Source of the DNA: Sphingomonas naphthae
Lineage (GTDB): Bacteria; Pseudomonadota; Alphaproteobacteria; Sphingomonadales; Sphingomonadaceae
Direction of reading: 5' to 3'
Assembly (NCBI RefSeq): GCF_028607085.1
Contig: NZ_CP117411.1
Span: 3,224,001-3,288,000, forward strand
Length of the DNA: 64,000 bases
The position numbers and the translations under genes were made by a program. Shown one piece after another: positions 45,951-56,144 of the stretch. The notes under the pieces are model-generated. The model did not search any database. It was not told the DNA's origin and saw only the letters and a list, made by a program, of their open reading frames with translations. Within the stretch, counting starts at the first letter, position 1. Every line of letters begins with the position of its first letter.

Positions 45951-46367
45951 ATGCCCGTCCACGACCGCATCCGCCCGTTCAACACGCGCGAGACCTATCC
46001 CGAGCAGAAGCTCGACAACGATCTGTGCCAGGCGGTGGTGGCGCGCGGCCGCACCGTCTTCGTGCGCGGGCAGATCGCGCAGGATCTCGACACGCGCGAG
46101 AGCCTGTTCCCCGGCGACGCGACGCTCCAGACGCGGCAGGCGATGGCGAACATCAAGATGCTGATGGAGGAGGCCGGCGGCGACATCTCCCATGTCTGCC
46201 GCGTCGTCGTCTACCTCATCGACATTCGGTATCGCGAGGATGTGTATCGCGAAATGGGTCAGTGGTTGCGTGGCGTATTCCCGGTTTCGACCGGGCTGGT
46301 GGTGTCGGCGCTGGCCCGGCCGGAATGGCTGGTCGAGATCGAGGCGACGGCGGTGATCCCCGAATGA
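45951..46367 (+). CDS. RidA family protein (enamine/imine deaminase-like)
   Basis: A protein of 138 residues with the YjgF/YER057c/UK114 fold. The family's substrate-binding Arg is retained in LARPEWLVEIEATAVIPE, and RTVFVRGQIAQDLDT and MANIKMLMEEAGGDISHVCR are typical. RidA-like proteins hydrolyse 2-iminoacids or related reactive imines. AAGAGGGACAAGAGC precedes the ATG at 45951. Its stop overlaps the start of the DUF1028 gene (ATGA). Its position after a flavin monooxygenase suggests it clears an imine from an N-oxidised product (inference). Confidence 0.92.
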   Translation: MPVHDRIRPFNTRETYPEQKLDNDLCQAVVARGRTVFVRGQIAQDLDTRESLFPGDATLQTRQAMANIKMLMEEAGGDISHVCRVVVYLIDIRYREDVYREMGQWLRGVFPVSTGLVVSALARPEWLVEIEATAVIPE

Positions 46368-47041
46368 CTTTCTCGGTCACCGCGCGCTGCGCCCGGGCGG
46401 GCATGTTCGGCATCGCCGTCTCCTCGTCGAGCCCGGCGGTGGCGGCGCGCTGCGCCCATGCGCGGGCGGGCGTGGGCGCGGTCTCGACGCAGAACATCAC
46501 CGATCCCCGGCTGGGTCCTGCGGGGCTGTACGAACTGGCGAGCGGCCTGCCCGCCGAAGCCGCGATCGCCGCCCTGTGCGAGCGCGCGGGGGACACGGCG
46601 GCCTATCGCCAGCTGACGGCAGTGGATGCCGAGGGGCGCAGCGCGGCGCACAGCGGGGCCCATTCGCTCGGCCGCCACGGCCATCATCTGGCGCCGGACG
46701 TGGCGGCGGCCGGCAATATGCTGACCACGCTCGACGTGCCGCCCGCGATGGTCGCGGCCTTCCTCTCCCGGCCCGAGGATCATCTGGCCGACCGGCTGCT
46801 GGCGGCGATGGACGCGGCACTGGCGGCGGGCGGCGAGGAAGGGCCGGTCCATTCGGCCGGGCTGCTGGTGGTGGACGATCAGGACTGGCCGCTGATCGAC
46901 CTGCGGATCGACTGGAGCGACGCGCCGATCGCCGACCTGCACCGCCTGTGGGCGATCTGGCGGCCGCAGATGCACGATTATGTCACGCGCGGCCTCGATC
47001 CCACCCGTGCTCCCAAATATGGGGTGCCCGGCGACCTGTGA
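46364..47041 (+). CDS. DUF1028 family protein
   Basis: A protein of 225 residues. The family signature is clear: TFSVTARCARAGMFGIAVSS, then ARAGVGAVSTQNITDPRLGP and AEGRSAAHSGAHSLG. DUF1028 proteins adopt an Ntn-hydrolase-like fold, and their reaction is unknown. Genes of this family often accompany RidA and amidohydrolase genes, as here. It is translationally coupled to RidA by an ATGA overlap and is probably the last gene of the flavin-monooxygenase unit. Confidence 0.88.
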   Translation: MTFSVTARCARAGMFGIAVSSSSPAVAARCAHARAGVGAVSTQNITDPRLGPAGLYELASGLPAEAAIAALCERAGDTAAYRQLTAVDAEGRSAAHSGAHSLGRHGHHLAPDVAAAGNMLTTLDVPPAMVAAFLSRPEDHLADRLLAAMDAALAAGGEEGPVHSAGLLVVDDQDWPLIDLRIDWSDAPIADLHRLWAIWRPQMHDYVTRGLDPTRAPKYGVPGDL

Positions 47042-47116
47042 CATCGCGGACGTGCATATCGGCCCGGCGGGGATTAGACAGGCGGACACAATTCGTCATG
47101 CTCAAGGCCGGCCGCG

Positions 47117-48037
47117 ATGCGCTTCACGTTGAAACAGCTCAGCTATTTCGTGGCGGCGGGTGAGGCGAACAGCATCACCCTCGCATCCGAACGGGTGCAT
47201 ATCTCGCAGCCGTCGATCTCCTCGGCGATCTCGCAGCTGGAGGCTGAGTTCGGCGTCCAGCTGTTCTTCCGCCACCACGCACAGGGCCTGTCGCTGACGC
47301 CCGCCGGGCAACGCTTCCTGATCGCGGCGCGCGAATTGCTCCAGCAGGCGGGCGCGCTCAACGATCTGGCGGACGAGATCACCACGACGATCGCGGGGCC
47401 GCTGCGTATCGGCGCCTTCCGCACCTTCGCGCCGCTGCTGCTGCCCGAATTGTGCGTCGATTTCGCCGAGGCGCATCCCAAGGTGTCGCTGGAGATGTTC
47501 GAGGATGACGAGGCCGAGCTGGTCGCCAAGATCCGCAAGGCCGAACTCGATATCGCGCTCACCTACGAGCAGGACGGGGTGGACCTGCATTTCGAGCAAC
47601 TGGCGCTGCTGCCGACCTATGTGCTGCTGCCCGCCGGCCACGGGCTGGCCAAGAGCGGGAGCCTGAGCCTCAAGGATCTGGCGAGCCAGCCCTTCGTGTT
47701 GCTCGATCTGCCGGTCAGCCGGGAATATTTCGCCTCGCTGTTCGAGAAGGCCGGCGTGCCGCTCAACATCGTGGCGCGCAGCCATCAGCCGGAGACGGTG
47801 CGCAGCTATGTGGCGTCGGGACTCGGCTTCTCGCTGCTGACGGCGCGGCCGAAGAATCTGACGGCGCTCAACGGCCGGCCGCTCGCCTACCTCTATCTCG
47901 ACGACGATTTCCCGCCGATGAAGCTGGGGATGATTACCGCTCGCACCATCCGCAAGACGCGCGCGGTGGCGGCGTTCGAGGAGCATTGCCGGAAATCGAT
48001 CTCGACCCGATCGATCCCCGGCATGATGAACTGGTAG
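47117..48037 (+). CDS. LysR-family transcriptional regulator
   Basis: A protein of 306 residues: helix-turn-helix (YFVAAGEANSITLASERVHIS, QPSISSAISQLEAEFG) and effector domain (~90-300). It is close to LysR regulators of aromatic or amine catabolism (GPLRIGAFRTFAPLLLPELC), but this is only a family impression. It stands 75 bases after the DUF1028 gene and may control the flavin-monooxygenase unit. Its stop is 3 bases from that of the convergent M20 gene. Confidence 0.9.
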   Translation: MRFTLKQLSYFVAAGEANSITLASERVHISQPSISSAISQLEAEFGVQLFFRHHAQGLSLTPAGQRFLIAARELLQQAGALNDLADEITTTIAGPLRIGAFRTFAPLLLPELCVDFAEAHPKVSLEMFEDDEAELVAKIRKAELDIALTYEQDGVDLHFEQLALLPTYVLLPAGHGLAKSGSLSLKDLASQPFVLLDLPVSREYFASLFEKAGVPLNIVARSHQPETVRSYVASGLGFSLLTARPKNLTALNGRPLAYLYLDDDFPPMKLGMITARTIRKTRAVAAFEEHCRKSISTRSIPGMMNW

Positions 48038-48040
48038 CGG

Positions 48041-49213
48041 TCAGTCTGGGGTCAGATCCCCGGCGCGGCACAGCCAGTCGACCAGTGCGCCCAGCATCGC
48101 GTCGCAGCGGGCGAGTTGATCGACGGTGACATATTCATCGGGCTTGTGGCCTTGGTCCATCGATCCGGGGCCGCAGATCATCACCGGGCGGCCGAGCTTG
48201 TCGTCGAACAGCCCGCCCTCCGTACCGAACGCCAGCTTGATGCGATCGTTGGCGCCGGTGAGCGAGGCCAGGAAGCGCAGCCATGGCCCATCGGGGCTGT
48301 CGAGGCCGGGGTAGGCGTTGAGCGGTTCGATCAGGATCGCGGCTTCGGGGAAATCGGCGGCGTGGTGCGCGACGATGGCGTCGGCGGCGTCGCGCAGGCG
48401 CGCCATGACGGCCTCGCCATCCTCGCCGGGGACGGTGCGGAGTTCGATATCGAGCGCGCAGCTGTCGGGCACGATGTTGAGCGCGGTGCCGCCCCGGATC
48501 GTGCCGACATGGAGCGTGGAGAAGGGCACCTCGAAGGCGTCGTCGCGCCGGCCGTCGCGCGCCAGCCGCTCCTGCTCGGCCCGCGCGGCCGTCACGAAAT
48601 CGGCGGCGAGGTGGATGGCGTTGAGGCCGAGGTGCGGCAGCGCCGAATGGGCCGCGCGGCCGGCGCAGGTGACGCGTGCGGCCAGCTTGCCCTTGTGCCC
48701 GGTGGCGAGGCGCATCGAAGTGGGCTCGCCGACGAGGCAGAAGAGCGGGCGGACGGGGAGACGCTCCAGCTCGTCGAGGAGCGAGCGGACGCCGACGCAG
48801 CCGACCTCCTCCTCGCACGACAAGGCCAGATGCAGCGGCGCGCGCAGGTCGGCGGCGCGCTCCGACGCACGCAGGAAGGCGGCGATCGCGCAGGCGACGA
48901 AGCCCTTCATATCTGCGGTGCCGCGTCCGAACAGCCGGTCGCCCTGCCGTGTCAGGGCGAAGGGCGGCATGGTCCAGGGCTGGCCGGCGACGGGGACGAC
49001 ATCGCTATGGCCCGACAGCACGATGCCCGGCCGGTCCGCCGGGCCGAGCGTGGCCCACAGGTTCCAGCTTCCCGGCAGCGGCCCGGTGATGCGGGTGACG
49101 CTCGCCCCCGCCGCGCGCAGCAGCCCCTCGACATGGTCGATCAGCTCCGCGTTCGGCGTACCGCTGACGGTGGGAAAGGCGATCAGCCGTTCGAGGATGT
49201 CGATGCTGGTCAT
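48041..49213 (-). CDS. M20-family amidohydrolase/deacylase, ArgE-like
   Basis: About 390 residues, a dizinc N-acyl-amino-acid deacylase/amidohydrolase. Zinc-site motifs are present: SGHSDVVPV (His), GTADMKG (Asp), CEEEVGCVG (Glu pair), VGEPT (Glu) and GSMDQGHKPDE (His). ArgE-like members deacetylate N-acetylornithine, but the position at the end of a sugar-import/catabolic operon makes another N-acyl substrate more likely. The ATG at 49213 was chosen because GAGG lies 6 bases upstream; an in-frame ATG at 49219 abuts it. It follows the dehydrogenase gene after 8 bases. Confidence 0.88.
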   Translation of the reverse strand: MTSIDILERLIAFPTVSGTPNAELIDHVEGLLRAAGASVTRITGPLPGSWNLWATLGPADRPGIVLSGHSDVVPVAGQPWTMPPFALTRQGDRLFGRGTADMKGFVACAIAAFLRASERAADLRAPLHLALSCEEEVGCVGVRSLLDELERLPVRPLFCLVGEPTSMRLATGHKGKLAARVTCAGRAAHSALPHLGLNAIHLAADFVTAARAEQERLARDGRRDDAFEVPFSTLHVGTIRGGTALNIVPDSCALDIELRTVPGEDGEAVMARLRDAADAIVAHHAADFPEAAILIEPLNAYPGLDSPDGPWLRFLASLTGANDRIKLAFGTEGGLFDDKLGRPVMICGPGSMDQGHKPDEYVTVDQLARCDAMLGALVDWLCRAGDLTPD

Positions 49214-49221
49214 GGTCATCC

Positions 49222-50154
49222 TCAATAGCCCCGGCTGCGGCTGACGGTGCCGATCGCGGGCAGCCCGGCGCTCACCCGCCGGACATTCTCCGCGATCTGC
49301 ACCGCCGCCGTCTCGGGCAGCGCGACGGACGCCAGATGCGGCGTCACCAGCACGCCCGGCATAGCCCAGAGCGGGCTATCCCTGGCCAGGGGCTCGGCGG
49401 CGAACACGTCGAGCGTGGCCGATCCGATCCGCCCCGAAAAGAGCGCGGCGATCAGCGCATTCTCGTCCACGACCTGCCCGCGCGAGACGTTCACGAAGGC
49501 GGCGCCCGGCTTCATCGCGGCGAAGCGATCCGCATCGAGCAGCCCGCGCGTCTCCACAGTCAGCGGCAGGAGCGATACGAGGATGTCGGCGCCCGCCAGT
49601 ACCGTATCGAGCGTGTCGCGGCCGTGATGCGTGGTCACGCCTTCGATCCGCTTGGGGCTGCGCGACCAGCCGTGGACGGTGAAGCCTAGCCGCGCCACCT
49701 CGGCGGCGGCCAGCGCGCCCAGTTCGCCGAGGCCGAGGATGGCGACGGTGATGTCGCGCGCCGGGCGCGGGTGGCGGTAGGTCCATTCGGCCTGCCGCTG
49801 GGCGATCTCGAAATGGGGGATGTCGCGGGCGTGGCGCAGCACCGCGAACAGCACGAAATTGGCCATCATCCGGCCCATTTCGGGATCGGACAGGCGGGTG
49901 ATCGGCACGTCGCCGATGTCCTCGCGCGCCACCAGCCGATCGACCCCCGCCCCCAGATTCACGACCAGCGCGAGGTTGGGGAAGCGCGCGAAGAAGCCCG
50001 GCGGCGGTTTCCAGACGAGCGCGGTGCGGACCCGTTCGGGATCGGTGACGGCATCGGCCGGCGATATCTCCACGTCGGGCAACAGCGGCGCCAGCGCCTC
50101 GGCCCAGGGCGCGAACGGGTCGACCGCGCTGTAGAAAGCGAGGATGTCGCGCAT
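49222..50154 (-). CDS. D-2-hydroxyacid dehydrogenase (GhrA-like glyoxylate/hydroxypyruvate reductase)
   Basis: A protein of 310 residues. The NAD(P)-binding GLGELGALAAAEVARLG with HGWSRSPK (Ser-Arg, suggesting NADPH), the catalytic Arg in NVSRGQVVDE, the Glu in VFAAEPL and the His in TPHLASV are intact. It reduces 2-oxoacids such as glyoxylate or hydroxypyruvate, or oxidises D-2-hydroxyacids. The ATG follows the aldolase TAG directly (TAGATG), so both proteins are probably made together; a 2-oxoacid produced by the aldolase could be its substrate (inference). Confidence 0.9.
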   Translation of the reverse strand: MRDILAFYSAVDPFAPWAEALAPLLPDVEISPADAVTDPERVRTALVWKPPPGFFARFPNLALVVNLGAGVDRLVAREDIGDVPITRLSDPEMGRMMANFVLFAVLRHARDIPHFEIAQRQAEWTYRHPRPARDITVAILGLGELGALAAAEVARLGFTVHGWSRSPKRIEGVTTHHGRDTLDTVLAGADILVSLLPLTVETRGLLDADRFAAMKPGAAFVNVSRGQVVDENALIAALFSGRIGSATLDVFAAEPLARDSPLWAMPGVLVTPHLASVALPETAAVQIAENVRRVSAGLPAIGTVSRSRGY

Positions 50155-50898
50155 CTAGCCCACGTAGCCGGGGTTCAGCCGGTCAAGCCGGCGCTTCATC
50201 GCCACCAGATGCGGGCGCGCGGCATAGCGCCGCTCCTCGACCATCTGTTCGGCCGCCAGCCGCACGGTCGCCGCGTCGATCAGGCGGAGCGGGCCGCCGG
50301 CGTTGCGCGCGAGCCACTGGTCGCGCGCCGCCACCTCGAAATAATGGAGGTCGTAGAGGCAGTCCGCCACGGTCGGGCCGATCGCCATCACGCCGTGATT
50401 GGCCATCAGCAGCAGATCCTTGTCCGCCAGCGCCTGCGCCACCGCATCCGCCTCGCCGCCGTCCAGCACGAGGCCGCCATAGCGGGTAAGATAGGCCGTC
50501 CGCTCGATGAAGCGCATCGCGCTCTGGTTGACGGGCAGCAGGCGCATGTCCTCCAGCGCGGACTGGGCGGTGGCATAGGGCATGTGACTGTGCATCACGC
50601 AATGCGCGCGCGGCACCGCCCGATGGATGCGCGAATGGATCTCGAACGCGGTCGGCTCCCAATGCCCCTCGCCCGCGACGATCCGCCCGGCGAGATCGAC
50701 CTTGATGAGGCTGTCGGCGGTCACTTCCTCGAACAAGGGGCCGAAGGGCTTGAGCAGAAAATGGCCCGGCTCGCCCGGCACCGCGCAGGAGAAATGGTTG
50801 AACAGCCCGTCGTCCAGCCCCTCCAGAGCGGCGATGCGATAGGCCGCCGCGAGGTCGATCCGCGCGGCGCGCTCGCCCTCCCCCATCGCCGCGCTCAC
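50155..50898 (-). CDS. class II aldolase/adducin-family protein
   Basis: A protein of 247 residues with the zinc-dependent fuculose/rhamnulose-phosphate-aldolase-like fold. Zinc-binding histidines are in VMHSHMPYAT and MANHGVMAIGP, and GLFNHFSCAVPG near the N-terminus is the substrate loop. Related enzymes also act as decarboxylases or epimerases, so an aldol cleavage is likely but not certain. The GTG start at 50898 overlaps the GH3 stop (GTGA), so translation is coupled. Confidence 0.87.
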   Translation of the reverse strand: MSAAMGEGERAARIDLAAAYRIAALEGLDDGLFNHFSCAVPGEPGHFLLKPFGPLFEEVTADSLIKVDLAGRIVAGEGHWEPTAFEIHSRIHRAVPRAHCVMHSHMPYATAQSALEDMRLLPVNQSAMRFIERTAYLTRYGGLVLDGGEADAVAQALADKDLLLMANHGVMAIGPTVADCLYDLHYFEVAARDQWLARNAGGPLRLIDAATVRLAAEQMVEERRYAARPHLVAMKRRLDRLNPGYVG

Positions 50899-53267
50899 GG
50901 CGCGACGGTCTCATCGGCGAGGATGCGGGCGTTGATGGCGTCAATCGTCGGCTGCGCCTCGGCACGGGTGATGCGCTGGCGCAGGCGCCGGTCGAGCGTC
51001 GTCAGGATGCCGAAGAAGGAGGAGCGGCAATGTTCGAGCATCTGCCCCGCCTCGGCCTCGCCGATGCCCAGCCGGTCGCGCAGGAAGGCGTTGAAGCCGT
51101 CGCGCGCGGCGGGCGTGTCGAGCACGATCGCGGGCTGCGTATCCCAGGCGATGAGACGATAGCGGGCGACGGCCGAGCGCGTCTCGAGCGGCGCCTCCAG
51201 CCGGATATCGCGCGACGAGGCGCCGACCTCGATCACGACATCGTCCTGATCGAGAATCCACGCCTGCCGGACGGGATCGTAATAGCGCAGGTCGTCGGCC
51301 GGGATGGCGATCTCGACGCGGCGGGTCTCGCCGGGCGCGATCGCGACCTTGGCGAAGCCCTTCAGTTCGTGGACCGGTCGGTGCAGGCGCGGCTTGCCGT
51401 AGCGGACGTAGATCTGGGCGATCTCCTGCCCCGCGACGTCGCCCGCGTTGGTGATGTCGAACGCGACGGTGAGCGTCTCGCCGTCGCGGATCATGGCGCG
51501 GTCGAGCGAGAGGTTGTCGTAGCGGAAGCGGGTGTAACTCAGGCCGTGGCCGAAGGGGAACAGCACCGGCATCGCGCGGCTGTCGTAGCTGCGATAGCCG
51601 ACGTGCAGCCCCTCGCTATAGACATGATCGCCATTCTCGCCGGGGTAGGTGAGATAGCCCGGAATATCGCGGATCGAGAGCGGGAAGCTGCTGGTCAGCT
51701 TGCCCGAGGGATTGACCTTGCCGAACAGGATGTCGGCCAGACCACCGCCCATCGCCTGACCCGACAGGAAGGTCTCGATCACGGCGGGCACGGCATCGAT
51801 CCACGGCATCACCACCGCGTCGGGGCTGGCCAGCACCACCACCGTCGCGGGATTGGCGGCGGCGACCGCGGCGATGAGGTCGTCATGGCCGGGGGCGAGC
51901 GCGAGGGTGGTGCGATCGGAACCCTCGCCGTCCCAGCCCACTTCGGTGTTGGCGAAGAGGATCACCACGTCGGCGCCGGCCGCCCCCGCGACCGCCTCGG
52001 CGATCAGCGCGTCGCGCTCGGCGGCGTCCTCGGTCGTGCCGGCGAAATGCTCCACCGTGACGCCCTCGCCGGCCAGCGCGCGGATTTCGTCGAGCGGGAT
52101 ATCGACCTGCGTCGGCGTGGTGGTGGCGCAGCCCGAGCCCTGGATCACCGCCTCGACCGCGCCCGCGCCGATCACGACGATGCGCCGCGCGGTGGCGGCG
52201 ATCGGCAGCAGCGCGCCCTCGTTCTTGAGCAGCACCATCGACTCGCCCGCGATCCGGCGCGCCAGCGCATGATGGGCGGCGGGGTCGAGCGGCAGCGCGG
52301 GCAGCGCCTCGCCCTGCTTGCAGCGGCGGACCAGTTCCAGCACGCGCAGGCACGCCCGGTCGACGATCGCCATCGACACCGCGCCCGTCTCCACGGCGGC
52401 GCGCAGATCGGCAAGCCGCGTCTCGCTCTCCGGCATGTCGAGGTCGTTGCCGGCGATCAGCGCGGCGGCGCGATCCTTGATGCCGTGCCAGTCGGACATG
52501 ACCAGCCCGGCGAAACCCCATTCGCCGCGCAGCACGTCATCGAGCAGCCAGCCATTCTCGGCCGCCTGCACGCCGTTGAGCCGATTGTAGCTGCTCATCA
52601 CGGTCCAGGGATCGCTCCTGGTGATCGCCCGCTCGAAGCCGCGCAGGTAGATTTCGCGCAGCGCGCGCATGTCCACCACCGAATTCATGCTCGTCCGCTC
52701 GATCTCGCAATTGTTGCAGGCGAAATGCTTGAGCGAGGCGCCGACGCCCTGCCCCTGAAGACCGAGGATCAAAGCGGCGGCGATGTCGCCGCTGACGACG
52801 GGATCTTCCGAATAATATTCGTAGGTGCGGCCGCCGAGCGGCGTGCGGCGGATGTTGATGCCCGGCCCGAGCAGGATGTTGACCCCCATAGCGCGACATT
52901 CGATGCCGAGCGCGCGGCCCATCGCCTCGGTCAGCTCGACATCCCACGAACAGCCGAGCGCCGATCCATTGGGGAAGCAGGTCGCGGGCTTCATCACGCC
53001 CCAGGCGGTCTCCACCTCCTGCGCCTTGCGGTTGACGACCGAGAGGAAACCCTCGAAATCCTGGCCCGCTTCCTCGTCGCCGTCGATCTGCGGGATCGAA
53101 TAGCGCACGCCATAGGTGCCGTCGGTCATCACCACCGCCGGGATGCCGAGCCGCTCGACGGCGTGGGTGCGCCACATGCGGTGGCCGGTCAGCAGATCGA
53201 CCTTCTCGTCGATCGTCAGGTCGGCGACGAGCGCGACGAGGTCGGCGCTTTCAAAGGATGACGTCAC
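50895..53267 (-). CDS. GH3-family beta-glucosidase (beta-glycosidase)
   Basis: A protein of 790 residues. The glycoside hydrolase family 3 N-terminal barrel has SLKHFACNN (Lys180-His181) and the nucleophile Asp259 in GLVMSDWHG; the second alpha/beta domain (~320-560) and a fibronectin-III-like C-terminal domain (VAFDITNAGDVAGQEIAQIY) follow. No signal peptide is visible, so it should act in the cytoplasm on a glycoside imported by the ABC transporter encoded next to it. GTG start with GGAG 9 bases upstream. Glucose specificity is an inference from family members. Confidence 0.92.
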   Translation of the reverse strand: MTSSFESADLVALVADLTIDEKVDLLTGHRMWRTHAVERLGIPAVVMTDGTYGVRYSIPQIDGDEEAGQDFEGFLSVVNRKAQEVETAWGVMKPATCFPNGSALGCSWDVELTEAMGRALGIECRAMGVNILLGPGINIRRTPLGGRTYEYYSEDPVVSGDIAAALILGLQGQGVGASLKHFACNNCEIERTSMNSVVDMRALREIYLRGFERAITRSDPWTVMSSYNRLNGVQAAENGWLLDDVLRGEWGFAGLVMSDWHGIKDRAAALIAGNDLDMPESETRLADLRAAVETGAVSMAIVDRACLRVLELVRRCKQGEALPALPLDPAAHHALARRIAGESMVLLKNEGALLPIAATARRIVVIGAGAVEAVIQGSGCATTTPTQVDIPLDEIRALAGEGVTVEHFAGTTEDAAERDALIAEAVAGAAGADVVILFANTEVGWDGEGSDRTTLALAPGHDDLIAAVAAANPATVVVLASPDAVVMPWIDAVPAVIETFLSGQAMGGGLADILFGKVNPSGKLTSSFPLSIRDIPGYLTYPGENGDHVYSEGLHVGYRSYDSRAMPVLFPFGHGLSYTRFRYDNLSLDRAMIRDGETLTVAFDITNAGDVAGQEIAQIYVRYGKPRLHRPVHELKGFAKVAIAPGETRRVEIAIPADDLRYYDPVRQAWILDQDDVVIEVGASSRDIRLEAPLETRSAVARYRLIAWDTQPAIVLDTPAARDGFNAFLRDRLGIGEAEAGQMLEHCRSSFFGILTTLDRRLRQRITRAEAQPTIDAINARILADETVAP

Positions 53268-53287
53268 GGGGGATTACTCCGGTAGGA

Positions 53288-54402
<1,115 letters not shown>

Positions 54403-54406
<4 letters not shown>

Positions 54407-55275
54407 CCCTTGACCGCCCCGGCAGCGATACCGCGAACGAAGTAGCGCCCCGACAGGAAATAGACCGCGAGCGGCGGAAGCCCCGCCAGCAGGGTCGCGG
54501 CCATGTTGACGTTATAGCGCGCCTCGCCCGTCTCGGTGTTGACGATATTGTTGAGGAGGACGGTGACCGGCGTATTGCCCGTGCCGCCCAGCACGAGGCC
54601 GAAGAGATAATCGTTCCAGATCGCCGTGGTCTGCATGATCGCCGCGACGACGAGGATGCTGGGCGACAGCGGCAGGATCAGCTGGAAGAAGATGCGGTAG
54701 AAGCCCGCCCCGTCGATCCGCGCCGCCTGCACGATCTCGTGCGGGAGGGCCGCGTAGAAGGTGCGGAAGATCATCGTGAGGATCGGCTGGCCGAGCAGGA
54801 TGTGGATCAGCACCAGCCCGCCGATCGTGCCGTACAGATCGAACAGCCCGAGGGTATGGACGATCGGATAGAGCAGGGCCTGATAGGGCACGAAGGCGCC
54901 CAGCAACAGCACGGCGGCGAGCTTGTCGGCATGCGGCACCGTCCAGCGCGCCAGCGCGAAGCCGTTGATCGCGGCCAGGAACACCGATCCCAGCACCGCC
55001 GGCACCACGATCTGGAAGGAGGTGACGAAACCCGGCTTCAGCCCCTCGCAATAAGCGCCGGTGCAGGCATGGCTCCACGCATCGCGCCAGGCCGACAGGT
55101 CGATCTGATGGGGCAGCGAGAAGATCGACCCCTGACGGATTTCCGCCATCGTCTTGAACGAGGTCGCCACCATCACGAACAGGGGCGCGGCAAAGGCCAG
55201 CGCCAGCACGATCAGCGCGGCATAAAGCAGGATGCGCCCGCCGATACCGCCCCGGCTCGCCATCGCGGGGGTCAT
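54403..55275 (-). CDS. ABC sugar transporter permease, MalG/UgpE type
   Basis: About 290 residues with six membrane segments (first LLYAALIVLALAFAAPLFV, last LLAGLPPLAVYFLSG). The cytoplasmic EAA loop LPHEIVQAARIDGAGFYRI, where the ATPase docks, is present. The C-terminal SGRYFVRGIAAGAVKG is characteristic of the MalG half of CUT1 importers. The ATG overlaps the stop of the other permease (ATGA), and its own stop overlaps the ATPase start in the same way. Confidence 0.92.
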
Positions 55276-56144
55276 TTCGGCTGCCTCCGCTGATAGAGGT
55301 AGAAGGGCACGAGGGCGGCGGCGACGATCAGCAGCAGCATCACGGCGGCGGCCGATCCGAGCGCGACATTGCCGCGCTCGAACATCGCATCCACCACGAA
55401 CTTCGCGGGCAGATCGGTCGAGGTGCCGGGGCCACCGCGCGTCATGGCGATGACGAGATCGTAGGCCTTCACCACATGGGTCACCAGCAGCACGACGCAG
55501 GTGGCGACGGTGGCGCGCATCGAGGGCAGGACGACGCTGGCATAGACCCGCCACACCGGAATGCCCTCGATCCGCGCGGCGCGCCAGATTTCGGGATCGA
55601 TGCCGCGCAGGCCCGCCAGCAGGATCGCCATCACATAGCCGGAGGCATGCCAGACGCCCGCGAACACCAGCGTGTAGATCGCCCGGTCCGGCCGGCCGAT
55701 CCAGTCGAAGGTGAAGCTCTGCCAGCCGAGGTCGCGGACGAATTGCTGCACGCCGGTCGAGGGGTTGAGCAGCCATTGCCACACCACGCCGGTGACGATG
55801 AAGGACATCGACAGCGGATAGAGATAGATGGTGCGGAAGATGCTCTCGCCGCGCGCCTGCCGGTCGAGCAGGATGGCCAGTGTACCGCCCAGCAGTAGGG
55901 TCAGCACGATATAGCCCGATCCGAAGATCAGCATGTTGGCGACCGACGTGTGCCAGCGATCCATCGACCACAGGCGGATATAATGGCCGATCCCGACCAG
56001 CCGGTAATTGGGAATCAGGTTGGAATCGGTGAAGCTGATGTAGATCGTCCACAGGATGCTGCCATAATAGGTCAGCAGCACCAGCAGGATCGCGGGCACC
56101 AGGATCAGGCCCGGCCCGGCGCTGTAGCCGCCCTCACGCCGCAT
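55272..56144 (-). CDS. ABC sugar transporter permease, MalF/UgpA type
   Basis: A protein of 290 residues with six membrane segments. It begins with GPGLILVPAILLVLLTYYGS. The EAA loop is GIDPEIWRAARIEGIPVWRV. Together with the MalG-type permease it forms the transmembrane channel of a CUT1 importer. Its start overlaps the binding-protein stop by 11 bases, so the importer genes are tightly coupled. Confidence 0.92.
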   Translation of the reverse strand: MRREGGYSAGPGLILVPAILLVLLTYYGSILWTIYISFTDSNLIPNYRLVGIGHYIRLWSMDRWHTSVANMLIFGSGYIVLTLLLGGTLAILLDRQARGESIFRTIYLYPLSMSFIVTGVVWQWLLNPSTGVQQFVRDLGWQSFTFDWIGRPDRAIYTLVFAGVWHASGYVMAILLAGLRGIDPEIWRAARIEGIPVWRVYASVVLPSMRATVATCVVLLVTHVVKAYDLVIAMTRGGPGTSTDLPAKFVVDAMFERGNVALGSAAAVMLLLIVAAALVPFYLYQRRQPK

